The notes beneath the pieces were generated by a model. It was not told the origin of the DNA, did no database searches, and saw nothing but the letters and a program-made list of their open reading frames with translations. A stretch of DNA of 64,000 nt, from NCBI RefSeq assembly GCF_003051085.1, contig NZ_QAOM01000002.1:148645-212644 (forward strand). Reading direction: 5' to 3'. Positions within the stretch are counted from its first letter, which is position 1, and each line of letters begins with the position of its first letter. Below, piece by piece: positions 25,866 to 34,349 of this stretch. The translations under genes and the position numbers were made by a program. The stretch comes from Trichococcus patagoniensis (GTDB lineage Bacteria; Bacillota; Bacilli; Lactobacillales; Aerococcaceae).

Positions 25866-26918
25866 ATGGCTCTCTATGTCTTTACCTTCATCACTTTGAT
25901 GCTGCTCAGCCTTGCTGAAGTGTTCTATGACAACAAAAAAATCGTCCTGATCGGAGGCGGTCTCTTGGCTATCTTGGCTGGATTCCGCTATTACTCGGGT
26001 TATGATTTCGTTTCTTATTATTACTTTTTCTATGATTTGACCGGTTTGTCGGACGTCTTCAACGGCAGCATCGACTCCGAACCGGGCTACCTGCTGTTGA
26101 ACTATCTTTTCCTGAAGCTGGGTTTGAATTATTATGCGTTCATTCTCTTCTTCGCGTTCCTGAGCATGGGGCTGTTGGTCAATTATCTCTACAAGAATGT
26201 CCCATATCCGTCCCTGATTCTTTTCTATTATTTCTCGCGCTTCTTTTTGGCGAGGGATATGGGGCAGATCCGCGGTTCGATAGCGAGCATCATCCTGCTC
26301 TATTCGGTGAAGTACATGAAGCAGAAACAGATGTTCCGCTTTCTGGCCGTTGTGGGGCTTGCTTCTCTGTTCCATATTACTGCGCTCATCTTCATCGTTG
26401 GCTACATCTATGAGAACTATCTTTATGACGGCAGCAAGCTGCAGGTGCTGATGCTGTTCGGTTTGGCGGTCGCTGCCGGAATTGTTGTGCAGATGCCGCA
26501 GCTTTACTTGTGGGCGGTACCGGACCGCTATGCTCCCTACTTTACGAATCCAGCCTATACCGGCGGACAATGGCTGATGAATCCGGTCCTGTTGATGCAG
26601 CTGCTAATCTTCTTCGGGACACTGTTGTTCACGAATGTCCGCAAGGATGAAAAATACCGGACCTACCATAATCTCTATTTCCTGGCGTCGTTGATCCTGA
26701 TCGCTTTCGGGAATCTGGCGACGGTAGGGGGGCGTCTGAGTTCGCCTTTTGCGACCTATGAGATGTTCGTGGCGCCTTATTTCATCCTGAACTTCACGAA
26801 GAACAAATTGGTCAATCTGATTTTCTGCTTGGGATTCACGGTCATCATCTTCCTGCTAATCTTCATCCTGTCAGGTGATTACGCCTACTTTATCCCGTAC
26901 GATACGCTTTTGAATTAA
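25866..26918 (+). CDS. EpsG-family polysaccharide polymerase (Wzy-like)
   Basis: A 350-residue membrane protein with about ten hydrophobic helices. It has the EpsG/Wzy (PF14897) pattern: an early GFRYYSGYDFVSYYYFF, EPGYLLLNYLFLKLG, and RDMGQIRGSIASIILLYS with the arginines typical of the family, then SLFHITALIF. It is expected to polymerise repeat units at the outer membrane face after flipping. GGAGGAGGAATA precedes it; ATG 25866 fits spacing better than the out-of-frame ATG at 25862. It ends the operon at a strong terminator. Confidence 0.88.
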   Translation: MALYVFTFITLMLLSLAEVFYDNKKIVLIGGGLLAILAGFRYYSGYDFVSYYYFFYDLTGLSDVFNGSIDSEPGYLLLNYLFLKLGLNYYAFILFFAFLSMGLLVNYLYKNVPYPSLILFYYFSRFFLARDMGQIRGSIASIILLYSVKYMKQKQMFRFLAVVGLASLFHITALIFIVGYIYENYLYDGSKLQVLMLFGLAVAAGIVVQMPQLYLWAVPDRYAPYFTNPAYTGGQWLMNPVLLMQLLIFFGTLLFTNVRKDEKYRTYHNLYFLASLILIAFGNLATVGGRLSSPFATYEMFVAPYFILNFTKNKLVNLIFCLGFTVIIFLLIFILSGDYAYFIPYDTLLN

Positions 26919-26921
26919 ACA

Positions 26922-26977
26922 CAGTCTCTCCGATTTCCTGTTTGGCTAGGGAAATCGGAGAGACTGTTTTGCTTTTT
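26922..26977 (+). terminator. Intrinsic terminator at the end of the polysaccharide locus
   Basis: AGTCTCTCCGATTTCC pairs with GGAAATCGGAGAGACT around an 11-base loop, followed by TTTTGCTTTTT. Confidence 0.92.
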
Positions 26978-27019
26978 GACGGTTGAAATATCTGCTCGAA
27001 AAACAAGGTGTCATCCAGA

Positions 27020-27049
27020 TTGAAAAATGGTAAGATAACCTTGTATTGT
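27020..27049 (+). promoter_or_regulatory. Candidate promoter of the GW-repeat amidase gene
   Basis: TTGAAA at 27020-27025 and TATTGT at 27044-27049 are 18 bases apart, 44 bases before the start codon. Confidence 0.45.
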
Positions 27050-27092
27050 TCAAAATAATTGAATGGATTCATTATCTGGTTGGAGGGGTAAA

Positions 27093-29558
27093 ATGAAGAG
27101 AATGTTTCATAATAATGCTTGGGATTGGCGCAGGGCTTCTATGGTAGGGGCTGTGCTTTTGGCTTTAGGCACGTTCAATATTCCGGTCGCTAAGGCTACT
27201 GATATAGATGGCGTAACTGCGGTTTCAGAAACGGCTTACGTCCAGATTCTATCAACGACGACTGTGAATTACGAAGCTACGGTAACGCGCGGTATCGACG
27301 GAATAAACACACTTCCTTGGGGGACGCAAGGGTATCAGACGATCGGATCCAGCTCGAGTTATCTCGGGAAAACGGTCACCGTCAGCCAAGAAAAATTGAC
27401 CGATAACGGTGTGACCTGGACTTTGATTTCCTTGGATGGCAAGGAAATCGGTTGGATCGCCAAGGACGCTTTGACTGAGCCGACTTATCTGGCTGTGCTA
27501 TCCACGACAACTGTTGATTATCCGGCGACAATCACGCGCGGCACTGATGCGATCAATACAGCGCCATGGGGCACGAAAGGGTTCAAGACTCTAAGCCATA
27601 GCGCCGCTTATCTAGGCAAAAGCGTGACCGTCAGCCAAGAAAAAGTATTGGAGAACGGCGTGACGTGGGCGTTGATTTCCTTGGATGGCACGCAACTAGG
27701 CTGGATTGCCAAGGACGCTTTGACTGAGCCCACTTATTTATCGGTTTTATCAACCACAACTGTGGATTACCCGGCAACGATTACGCGCGGAACGGATGCA
27801 ATCAATACAGCGCCATGGGGTACACGCGGGTTTAAGATTTTGGGCCAGAGTGCGGCGTACCTAGGCAAAAGCGTAATTGTCAGCCAAGAAAAAGTTGTCG
27901 AGAATGGTGTGATATGGGCGCTGATTTCGCTCAATGGCACCCAATTAGGCTGGATCGCCAAGGATGCCTTGACCGAGCCGACCTATGTGCAGATTTTGTC
28001 TACTACCAATGTGGATTATGAAGCGACAATCATCCGCAACTCTGATGCGATCAATTCGCAGCCGTGGGGCACGAAAGGCTACAAGACAGTCAGCAACAGC
28101 AGCACTTACGTGAACAAGCAAGTGACCGTTAGCCAAGAAAAAGTAGCTGACAACGGAGTGACTTGGGCATTCATCACTTTAGACGGCATCCAATTGGGAT
28201 GGATAGCTAAGGATGCTCTGAAACCGGTCATATATGTGCAGATTCTTTCGACTACAGATGTGAATTATCCGGCTACGGTAACGCGCGGTGGGGACGGCAT
28301 CAACACGCAGCCATGGGGAACAAGAGGGTATCAAACCATCGGCACCAGCTCGGACTATCTGGGCAAGCAAGTGACCGTCATCCAAGAAAAAGTGGCTGAC
28401 AATGGAGTGACGTGGGCTTTTCTTTCGATTGATGGAAACCAGATCGGCTGGATTGCGAAAGCTGCCTTGACCGAACCAAGTTATGTCCAAGTCGTATCTT
28501 CGAAGACCGTTTCATATCAAGCAACTATTTTTAGAGGAACCGATGGCATCAACACATTGCCATGGGGAATGAAAGGCTACAAAACAATCGGATATAGCTA
28601 TACTTATCTGGGACAAAAAGTCACTGTATCAAAAGAGCAAGTAACGGATAATGGCGTGACTTGGGCTTTGATTTCCATCAATGGAAAGGAACTCGGTTGG
28701 ATTGCGAAGGATGCGCTCTTCAATAAGGTTGTCACAACGACCGACACTTTCTATAAAGCGACGATCACACGCGGTACGGACGGTATCAACTCTTTGCCGT
28801 GGGGGGTAGAAGGCTACCAGACTGTAGGCTACACTTCAAGTTATCTTGGTTCCGGTGTAACGGTCAGTCAAGAAAAATTGACCGCGAATGGTGTCCGTTG
28901 GGCATTAGTTTCCCTGAACGGAAAAGTATTAGGGTGGATCGCGAAGGACGCTTTGACGGTTGCTGAATTGAACCACACAGTATTCCTTGACCCGGGTCAT
29001 GGCGGCTGGGAAGCCGGCGCGACATACAGCAGCGTGATGGAAAAAAACATCAATCTGGCTGTTTCGAATAAGGTGAAAGCGAATCTGGAAGCGTTGGGAT
29101 TCACGGTCATCATGTCGCGCATAACGGATACCTACGTTGGTTTGTTGGAGCGTTCGGAAGAAGCGAATGCATCGGGAGCGGATATTTTTGTCAGCATCCA
29201 TCACAATGCGATGCCTGGAAATGCGACTGTCACCGGAATCGAGACATATTACTATCAATACGACTCCGACTATCCGCCGATCATCAATGAAGAAATGCAC
29301 AATGATCCGACACGCATTCTGGAAAGTGCCCATTTGGCTTCGGCGATCCAGAATTCCTTGGTAGTGAATACGGGCGCGATCGATCGCGGCGTGCGTCGGA
29401 ACACATTCGCTGTTCTGCGCGAAACGGCTATTCCTGCTGTGTTGCTCGAGTTGGGTTACATGAGCTCACCGACCGAATTGGCAAAATTGACTACGACCAG
29501 CTATCAGACGACTTTGGCAAAAGCAATCACTGTAGGGATTGTGGCTTATTTCAATTAG
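27093..29558 (+). CDS. Secreted N-acetylmuramoyl-L-alanine amidase (Amidase_3) with seven GW/SH3-like repeats
   Basis: An 821-residue peptidoglycan hydrolase. The signal peptide ends near AKA at about 35. Seven repeats of about 83 residues follow, each with a TRGxDxINxxPWGxxGY core and a GWIAKDAL end. This is the GW-module pattern (SH3-like) that binds wall or lipoteichoic acid in listerial and staphylococcal autolysins. The C-terminal zinc amidase (about 627-821) has ligand H636 in DPGHGG, E650, H703 in SIHHNA and catalytic E786 in LLELGYMSS. The start after TTGGAGGGGTAAA is preferred to the ATG at 27063. It cuts the muramoyl-alanine bond and probably works in cell separation. Confidence 0.93.
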   Translation: MKRMFHNNAWDWRRASMVGAVLLALGTFNIPVAKATDIDGVTAVSETAYVQILSTTTVNYEATVTRGIDGINTLPWGTQGYQTIGSSSSYLGKTVTVSQEKLTDNGVTWTLISLDGKEIGWIAKDALTEPTYLAVLSTTTVDYPATITRGTDAINTAPWGTKGFKTLSHSAAYLGKSVTVSQEKVLENGVTWALISLDGTQLGWIAKDALTEPTYLSVLSTTTVDYPATITRGTDAINTAPWGTRGFKILGQSAAYLGKSVIVSQEKVVENGVIWALISLNGTQLGWIAKDALTEPTYVQILSTTNVDYEATIIRNSDAINSQPWGTKGYKTVSNSSTYVNKQVTVSQEKVADNGVTWAFITLDGIQLGWIAKDALKPVIYVQILSTTDVNYPATVTRGGDGINTQPWGTRGYQTIGTSSDYLGKQVTVIQEKVADNGVTWAFLSIDGNQIGWIAKAALTEPSYVQVVSSKTVSYQATIFRGTDGINTLPWGMKGYKTIGYSYTYLGQKVTVSKEQVTDNGVTWALISINGKELGWIAKDALFNKVVTTTDTFYKATITRGTDGINSLPWGVEGYQTVGYTSSYLGSGVTVSQEKLTANGVRWALVSLNGKVLGWIAKDALTVAELNHTVFLDPGHGGWEAGATYSSVMEKNINLAVSNKVKANLEALGFTVIMSRITDTYVGLLERSEEANASGADIFVSIHHNAMPGNATVTGIETYYYQYDSDYPPIINEEMHNDPTRILESAHLASAIQNSLVVNTGAIDRGVRRNTFAVLRETAIPAVLLELGYMSSPTELAKLTTTSYQTTLAKAITVGIVAYFN

Positions 29559-29571
29559 GGTTACTAGCTGG

Positions 29572-29618
29572 GAGCCGGAAGATATCATCCAAGATGGATG
29601 TGTCTTCCGGCTTTTTTT
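29572..29618 (+). terminator. Intrinsic terminator after the amidase gene
   Basis: AGCCGGAAGA pairs with TCTTCCGGCT, with an inner ATCATCC/GGATG stem, followed by seven T. Confidence 0.9.
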
Positions 29619-29652
29619 ACGGTAATACATTCAAGCATGAATGCGGGGCCAG

Positions 29653-29679
29653 CTCCGGCGAAGCCGTCGTTCACCGGAG
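29653..29679. repeat. Family 1 stem-loop B (single unit)
   Basis: CTCCGGCGAA pairs with TTCACCGGAG (one mismatch-type position) around GCCGTCG. A half-unit, CTTCCGGTGATCC, follows. It lies 35 bases past the amidase terminator. Confidence 0.75.
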
Positions 29680-29777
29680 CACAGCTTCCGGTGATCCGCT
29701 ATCAAGAGCAGTGATGCGGCATCTGACCGAAAGCGCTTGTAATGAAAAAGTAATGATGCGTTATTCGTGCTGGATGA

Positions 29778-29783
29778 TATAAT
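29778..29783 (+). promoter_or_regulatory. -10 element before the LysM/glucosaminidase gene
   Basis: A perfect TATAAT lies 57 bases before the start codon. No convincing -35 is seen. Confidence 0.4.
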
Positions 29784-29840
29784 GAACGTATGGGATTTAA
29801 CGGAATTTTAAGAAAATATCGATAGATATGGAGGGTTAGT

Positions 29841-32813
29841 ATGAAGATTGTTCAACAAAAATACCTACGAACTTATATCGCTTTATCAAGCGTTGCCGCA
29901 AGCTTACTTGTCGGAAACAAGATTGCTTTTGCCGAAGAAGGGTATGGCACCACTGCAACCTTGGCGCCGATCGAATCAACAAATCCGGTCCTTCCTGTGC
30001 AGCAAGCGGATGAGCTGCCGGTATCAGCAGAATTACCAACGGAAGAAGAAACAGAAGCTGCAACAGAAACTGCATCATCGATACCGGTCGAAACCATTTT
30101 GGATGACGGAATTTACGGAACCAATCAGCTCTCTGGAACAACCCAACCGAACGCATACGTGGTTATTTGTGCAGAAGAGAGCAAGGTTGGCGAGCAAACC
30201 GCTGATGAAGCCGGAATTTTTACGGTTGCGTTGGAGAGCGTTCCGGAAGGGACAACCGTTTTGCAGGTGAAAGTCTATAAGGATGCCACCCAAACGATCT
30301 TGTTGAGCGAATCGGATTGGCTGGTGCCCGCAGCGGAAGGAACGGAAGAGGGGACTGCAGTGGATGCGGAAGACCCACAAGCAAATCCGACAGATCCGTC
30401 TTTACCGACCACTGAAAATGAAACCGCTTCAACGGTTGGGGAGGAACCTGTAACGGATTCGGCCCCTGAGGTGGCGCTCGGAACCGATGACAGCAGCGCT
30501 GAACCAATCGGAGAGACCGACTCGGGATCGGCATCCGCTGATGCCGAAGAAACGGCTCAAGCCCCGCTGATGACAGCAACTGCCGCTACCGCCACAACCA
30601 CGACTGTCGTCGAGGAAGCGAAAGGCACTTGGTATTATTACGTCCAATCCGGCGATACGCTGCAGAAAATAGCCACTCATTACAGCACGGATGTCGCTAG
30701 TTTGACGCGCTGGAACAGTCTGACGAGCACTCTCATCAATATCGGACAGCTGTTGAGCGTCAATGGCACGAATGCCTATACGGAAATCGACAAGGAGACG
30801 CGGACGTTCGCCACGACGGCGGAATTCGTGAACTATCTCGGGCAGTACGCCACCGAAATCGGCAACGACTACAATCTGTACGCTTCGGTCATGGTCGCCC
30901 AAGCTTCGCTAGAGACCGCTTATGGAACCAGTAAACTCAGTACGGTCGGCAACAATCTTTTCGGCATCAAAGGGTCCTACGCCGGCAATTCGATCGTGAT
31001 GCGTACGTGGGAGGAAGAGAGCGACGGGTCGATCATCTGGATCGATGCCTTCTTCAGGCTGTACCCTTCCTATTATGAATCGATGATCGATTATGCGGAA
31101 AAACTGCGCAATGGCGTCAGCTGGGATGCGAATTACTACAAAGGTACCTGGAAGGAAAATACGACCAGTTATCAGGATGCCACACTGTATTTGACTGGGC
31201 GTTATGCGACGGACTCTTCCTATTATATCAAGCTGAATGCCATCATCAGCGCTTATGATCTGACCAAGTTCGATGGACCGAAGACGGTGGCAGTGAATTA
31301 CAACGCAATCGTAGCGAGCACAAACTTTTCAATCGACAGTCTGCCGTGGGGGACGCTAGGCTACAAATATTTGGAGCCTTGTTCCAATTATTACGGCAAG
31401 GAAATTGCGGTCACGAAGCAAACCGTGGATGGACAGTACGCGTTTATTTCCTGCGCCGGCAAAGAACTGGGCTGGATCGACAGGGATGCGCTGAAGAATT
31501 TTTACACCGTTCCGGCAAGTTATTCGTTGCCAATCATGAACAGCGGGTATTCGATCGATTCGATGCCGTGGGGTGAGCCGGGCTACGCTCATGTCGGCGA
31601 CACGGCGGCTTACTACGGGAAATTGGCGACGGTCGTCCGGGAAACGGCCAACGGAGTCTATGCCGAAATCTCGGTCGACGGGGTCAAACTGGGCTGGATA
31701 GACAAGCGGGCCTTCAACGCGGCTTTCCCGAGCTACAATGCAGTTATCCGCAAGGGCAACTATTCGATCGACAGCTTGCCGTGGGGGACTTCCGGCTACC
31801 GGACGCTCGACTGGAGCAGCTCTTATGTCGGCAAGACCGTCACGGTGATCGGAAAATCGGCTGACGGCGCCTACCTGTGTTTGGCCTACAACGGCTCGCC
31901 GCTGGGTTGGGTGGATTACCGCGCTTTCGAGAGCTTCGATGCTACGGCTGCTTATTATTCGGCGGTCGTTTCCGGCACGAACTTTTCGATCGATAGCCAG
32001 CCATGGGGCGAAGCAGGTTATGTTTATCTGGATTCTTCTTCGAATTATTACGGAAAAGAAGTAATTGTGACGCGCAAAACGGCGAATGGTGCGTACGCGT
32101 ATATTACGTTTGACGGGAAGCCTCTGGGTTGGATCGACAGCAAGGGTCTGCAGAACTTTTCGACAGTCGCCGCGAGTTACAGCCTGCCGATCATGAACGG
32201 CAATTATTCGATCGACAGCTTGCCGTGGGGAGAGCCAGGTTTCGTCAAGATTGCCGATGCAGCGGCTTATTTCGGGAAATTAGCTACTGTGCTGCGGGAA
32301 AGTGTGGACGGTGCCTATGCGGAGATCGCCATCGACGGACAACGGATCGGCTGGATCGACAAAAGGGCCTTCAGCAATGCGCGCCAGGTTTCCTATTACG
32401 CCGGTATCTCGGGCCAAAATTATTCGATCGACAGCCTGCCATGGGGAACAACAGGGTATCAACTGCTGGACAGCACGAACAACTATTTGGGCAGCCTCGT
32501 GAAGGTCGTAGCGGAATCAACTGACGGGAATTACAAGCTGATCCAGCTGAACGGCCAGAACTTGGGCTGGGTCGACTACCGCGCTTTGGCGGCTTTGAAT
32601 ACAAAAGCGGTGAATTACGCCGCCACGATCCGCTCGGTCGGCTATTCGATCGATAGTCTGCCATGGGGGACGCCTGGCTTCACGATGCTGGGGCTGACCA
32701 GTTCCTACCTGAATACATCTGTTCAGGTCATCCAGGAATCGGCGGACGGCTACTATGCGCTTGTGACGCTGAACGGCAAGACGCTGGGCTGGGTCGACAA
32801 GCGGTGTTTATGA
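29841..32813 (+). CDS. Secreted LysM/glucosaminidase with seven GW/SH3-like repeats
   Basis: A 990-residue autolysin. The signal peptide ends near AFA at about 31. An acidic Thr/Pro/Glu-rich region with a BIg-like segment follows (about 85-155, GTTQPNAYVVI). A LysM domain at about 263-308 (YYVQSGDTLQKIA) precedes a FlgJ/Atl-type glucosaminidase (about 325-480) with catalytic glutamate E358 in AQASLETAYGTS and NNLFGIKG. Seven GW-like repeats from about 485 to the end share a YSIDSLPWGxxGY core and a GWxDxRA end. It cleaves glycan chains. It lies downstream of the amidase with the same repeat type; the pair resembles the two halves of staphylococcal Atl encoded separately. RBS: GGAGGGTTAGT. Confidence 0.93.
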   Translation: MKIVQQKYLRTYIALSSVAASLLVGNKIAFAEEGYGTTATLAPIESTNPVLPVQQADELPVSAELPTEEETEAATETASSIPVETILDDGIYGTNQLSGTTQPNAYVVICAEESKVGEQTADEAGIFTVALESVPEGTTVLQVKVYKDATQTILLSESDWLVPAAEGTEEGTAVDAEDPQANPTDPSLPTTENETASTVGEEPVTDSAPEVALGTDDSSAEPIGETDSGSASADAEETAQAPLMTATAATATTTTVVEEAKGTWYYYVQSGDTLQKIATHYSTDVASLTRWNSLTSTLINIGQLLSVNGTNAYTEIDKETRTFATTAEFVNYLGQYATEIGNDYNLYASVMVAQASLETAYGTSKLSTVGNNLFGIKGSYAGNSIVMRTWEEESDGSIIWIDAFFRLYPSYYESMIDYAEKLRNGVSWDANYYKGTWKENTTSYQDATLYLTGRYATDSSYYIKLNAIISAYDLTKFDGPKTVAVNYNAIVASTNFSIDSLPWGTLGYKYLEPCSNYYGKEIAVTKQTVDGQYAFISCAGKELGWIDRDALKNFYTVPASYSLPIMNSGYSIDSMPWGEPGYAHVGDTAAYYGKLATVVRETANGVYAEISVDGVKLGWIDKRAFNAAFPSYNAVIRKGNYSIDSLPWGTSGYRTLDWSSSYVGKTVTVIGKSADGAYLCLAYNGSPLGWVDYRAFESFDATAAYYSAVVSGTNFSIDSQPWGEAGYVYLDSSSNYYGKEVIVTRKTANGAYAYITFDGKPLGWIDSKGLQNFSTVAASYSLPIMNGNYSIDSLPWGEPGFVKIADAAAYFGKLATVLRESVDGAYAEIAIDGQRIGWIDKRAFSNARQVSYYAGISGQNYSIDSLPWGTTGYQLLDSTNNYLGSLVKVVAESTDGNYKLIQLNGQNLGWVDYRALAALNTKAVNYAATIRSVGYSIDSLPWGTPGFTMLGLTSSYLNTSVQVIQESADGYYALVTLNGKTLGWVDKRCL

Positions 32814-32823
32814 CCGTATGATA

Positions 32824-32863
32824 AAAAATCTCCGGCAAGCAGGCGCTTGCCGGAGATTTTTTT
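32824..32863 (+). terminator. Intrinsic terminator after the glucosaminidase gene
   Basis: AAAAATCTCCGGCAAGC pairs with GCTTGCCGGAGATTTTT around AGGC; the T-run is part of the stem. The core CTCCGGC/GCCGGAG resembles family 1 units. Confidence 0.92.
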
Positions 32864-32884
32864 GCGAGTATGCGTGGCAGAGCG

Positions 32885-33030
32885 CCAGCTCCGGCGAAGG
32901 AACCGTTCACCGGAGCTGGACAGCGAAATCCGGTTCATCCTCCGGTGAAGACCCCCTCGCCGGAGGAGAAAGCCGATAACAGCAGTCAACTCCGGCGAAG
33001 CCGTCGTTCACCGGAGCACAGCTCCCGGTG
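32885..33030. repeat. Family 1 stem-loop array C (three units)
   Basis: Units lie at 32889-32915 (stem extends outward to CCAG/CTGG), 32940-32965 (CCTCCGG...CCGGAGG) and 32990-33016, about 50 bases apart. The array fills the space between convergent genes, from 22 bases past the terminator almost to the zinT stop codon. Confidence 0.85.
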
Positions 33031-33043
33031 ACCCACTTTCAGA

Positions 33044-33748
33044 TCAGTGATGCAGCATTTCCTCAAGGATTTCCGCTCCGTCCAGCCCGTCCGGATAGAA
33101 AGTCGGCCAGTTGTCCATCTCCTGCAGCAGCGCTTCGTGGTTTTCGTCGCCCATGTAAATGTGGTAGTGCGCGGAAGCTGTCGGTTCGATAATGTGGTCA
33201 CTGAATTGGATGTAACGCGGTGCATCTTGGGTCGCATCCGTCAACTCGAACAGATAGCGGACGCCTTTCTTTCCGGATTCGTAGGTCAAAATTTGGTAGC
33301 CGCTGGACCGGTAGGTGCCGGTACGTATGGTGTCGCCGTCATGGAACGTAATGGTGTCAGCGCTGATGACGATTTCATCAACCGTTGTCTCGTAGCCAAC
33401 TGTGTAATATTCCTTGTATTCCTCTGCGGTCTTTTCACCGGTATCCTCGGCTTTATCCGCGAAGACGCTGTCCAGTGTGCCGTCCAAAAGGTAAGGGTAG
33501 ACCGATTGCCATTCGCCTTCCCAATCGCTCAAAGGGCGATCGGCGACTTGGCTGTCTTCAAAAATGCCGTTGGCCGCATCAATTGTCGCCTGGTCCTGCA
33601 AGTTGACGGGCGCTATCGTGATTTCGGCAGCAGCAGGTTCACTGGATGTCGCGGATTCTTCGGTTTCCGGGTCGTTTTGGCAAGCCGCCAAGCTCAACAC
33701 GAGCAGGCTGCCGATCATCCACTGGGTTGTTCTATGTTTTTTCTGCAT
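33044..33748 (-). CDS. zinT: ZinT-domain zinc-binding lipoprotein
   Basis: A 234-residue lipoprotein: basic start, hydrophobic stretch and lipobox LAAC with Cys23. A ZinT/YodA domain (PF09223) follows, starting near DRPLSDWEGEWQSVYPYLLDG and ending with HYHIYMGDENHE, whose histidines bind zinc. In Lactobacillales a ZinT domain is often fused to AdcA; here it stands alone. Start 33748 was chosen because AGGAGGAC lies just upstream; the frame is open to 34171 but that extension is repeat DNA. A Zur-like palindrome at 33777-33797 suggests induction under zinc limitation. It probably passes zinc to an ABC importer encoded elsewhere. Confidence 0.88.
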   Translation of the reverse strand: MQKKHRTTQWMIGSLLVLSLAACQNDPETEESATSSEPAAAEITIAPVNLQDQATIDAANGIFEDSQVADRPLSDWEGEWQSVYPYLLDGTLDSVFADKAEDTGEKTAEEYKEYYTVGYETTVDEIVISADTITFHDGDTIRTGTYRSSGYQILTYESGKKGVRYLFELTDATQDAPRYIQFSDHIIEPTASAHYHIYMGDENHEALLQEMDNWPTFYPDGLDGAEILEEMLHH

Positions 33749-33776
33749 TTTGTCCTCCTGAAAAATAAATGATAGC

Positions 33777-33797
33777 AAATCGAAATGATTACGTTTT
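33777..33797 (-). promoter_or_regulatory. Zur-like operator upstream of zinT
   Basis: The 21-base palindrome has the core TCGAAATGATTACG flanked by AAA and TTT, close to the Bacillus Zur box (TCGTAATNATTACGA with A/T flanks). It lies 29 bases before the zinT start. Confidence 0.65.
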
Positions 33798-33904
33798 GTA
33801 TTATTGCATAGTTGTGCGAAGGCTGTCAACAATAAATACAATGATTTTGTCAATCCGATGTCAGGATTGCGATTGCGGAGCGCAACGAAGAAGCTAGCAG
33901 GAGG

Positions 33905-34060
33905 AAGACTCCGGTTTGCGTCCGTTCCTCCGGTGAACGATCCGCTCACCGGAGAACGCCGGTAACAATCGGACTTACCTCCGATAAAGCAGTGCTTATC
34001 GGAGAACACAAGCAGAATGTGGGCCGAACTCCGGCGAAGCCTGCGTTCACCGTAGAAGAG
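33905..34060. repeat. Family 1 stem-loop array D (three units)
   Basis: Units are 33928-33954 (CTCCGGTGA/TCACCGGAG, perfect), 33979-34004 (CTCCGATAA/TTATCGGAG, perfect) and 34029-34055. The first two pair perfectly with different inner bases. The array abuts a family 2 element. Confidence 0.85.
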
Positions 34061-34079
34061 CAGTTGCAGATCCAGATTT

Positions 34080-34270
34080 CTGCAATGAAGGTTTGGATCT
34101 GCGTTCGAATTTAGGGTGGAATTCCCCGCCAAAGTGGTGTTGGCGGGGAATCTCATGTTTTCTGCGGACAATTTTCCCCGCCAAGGTAGTTTTGACGGGT
34201 TTTCTGACTGTGATTTGATCTGAATTTCCCCGCTAAGGTAGTTTTGGCGGGGAAATTCTTAGCATCGATT
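34080..34270 (-). repeat. Family 2 triple-hairpin element, copy 1
   Basis: On the minus strand this reads as three tandem hairpins (CCCCGCC/GGCGGGG type, the middle one CCCGTC/GGCGGG) joined by conserved spacers containing CAGTCAGAAAA and GAGATTCCCCGCC. It lies right after the azoR terminator and points the same way as azoR. Copies at 54612 and 56812 align along its whole length. Confidence 0.85.
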
Positions 34271-34287
34271 CAATCACCGCATAAAGC

Positions 34288-34338
34288 AAAAAGGGTACAT
34301 CAAAACCAGAATGGTATTTTCTGGTTTTGATGCACCCC
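34288..34338 (-). terminator. Intrinsic terminator of azoR
   Basis: Minus-strand CATCAAAACCAGAA pairs with TTCTGGTTTTGATG, followed by TACCCTTTTTG. Its stem and loop sequence resemble the terminator at 54551. Confidence 0.9.
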
Positions 34339-34349
34339 GCTAGTTATGA

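Noticed and set aside
32885..34060. CRISPR array as an explanation for the CTCCGG repeats
   Set aside because: Unit sequence and spacing vary, units are themselves hairpins with differing stems, and there are no cas genes.
33749..34171. N-terminal extension of the zinT frame by 141 codons
   Set aside because: The extension crosses the Zur-like box and repeat families; the internal start has a proper RBS and lipoprotein signal.
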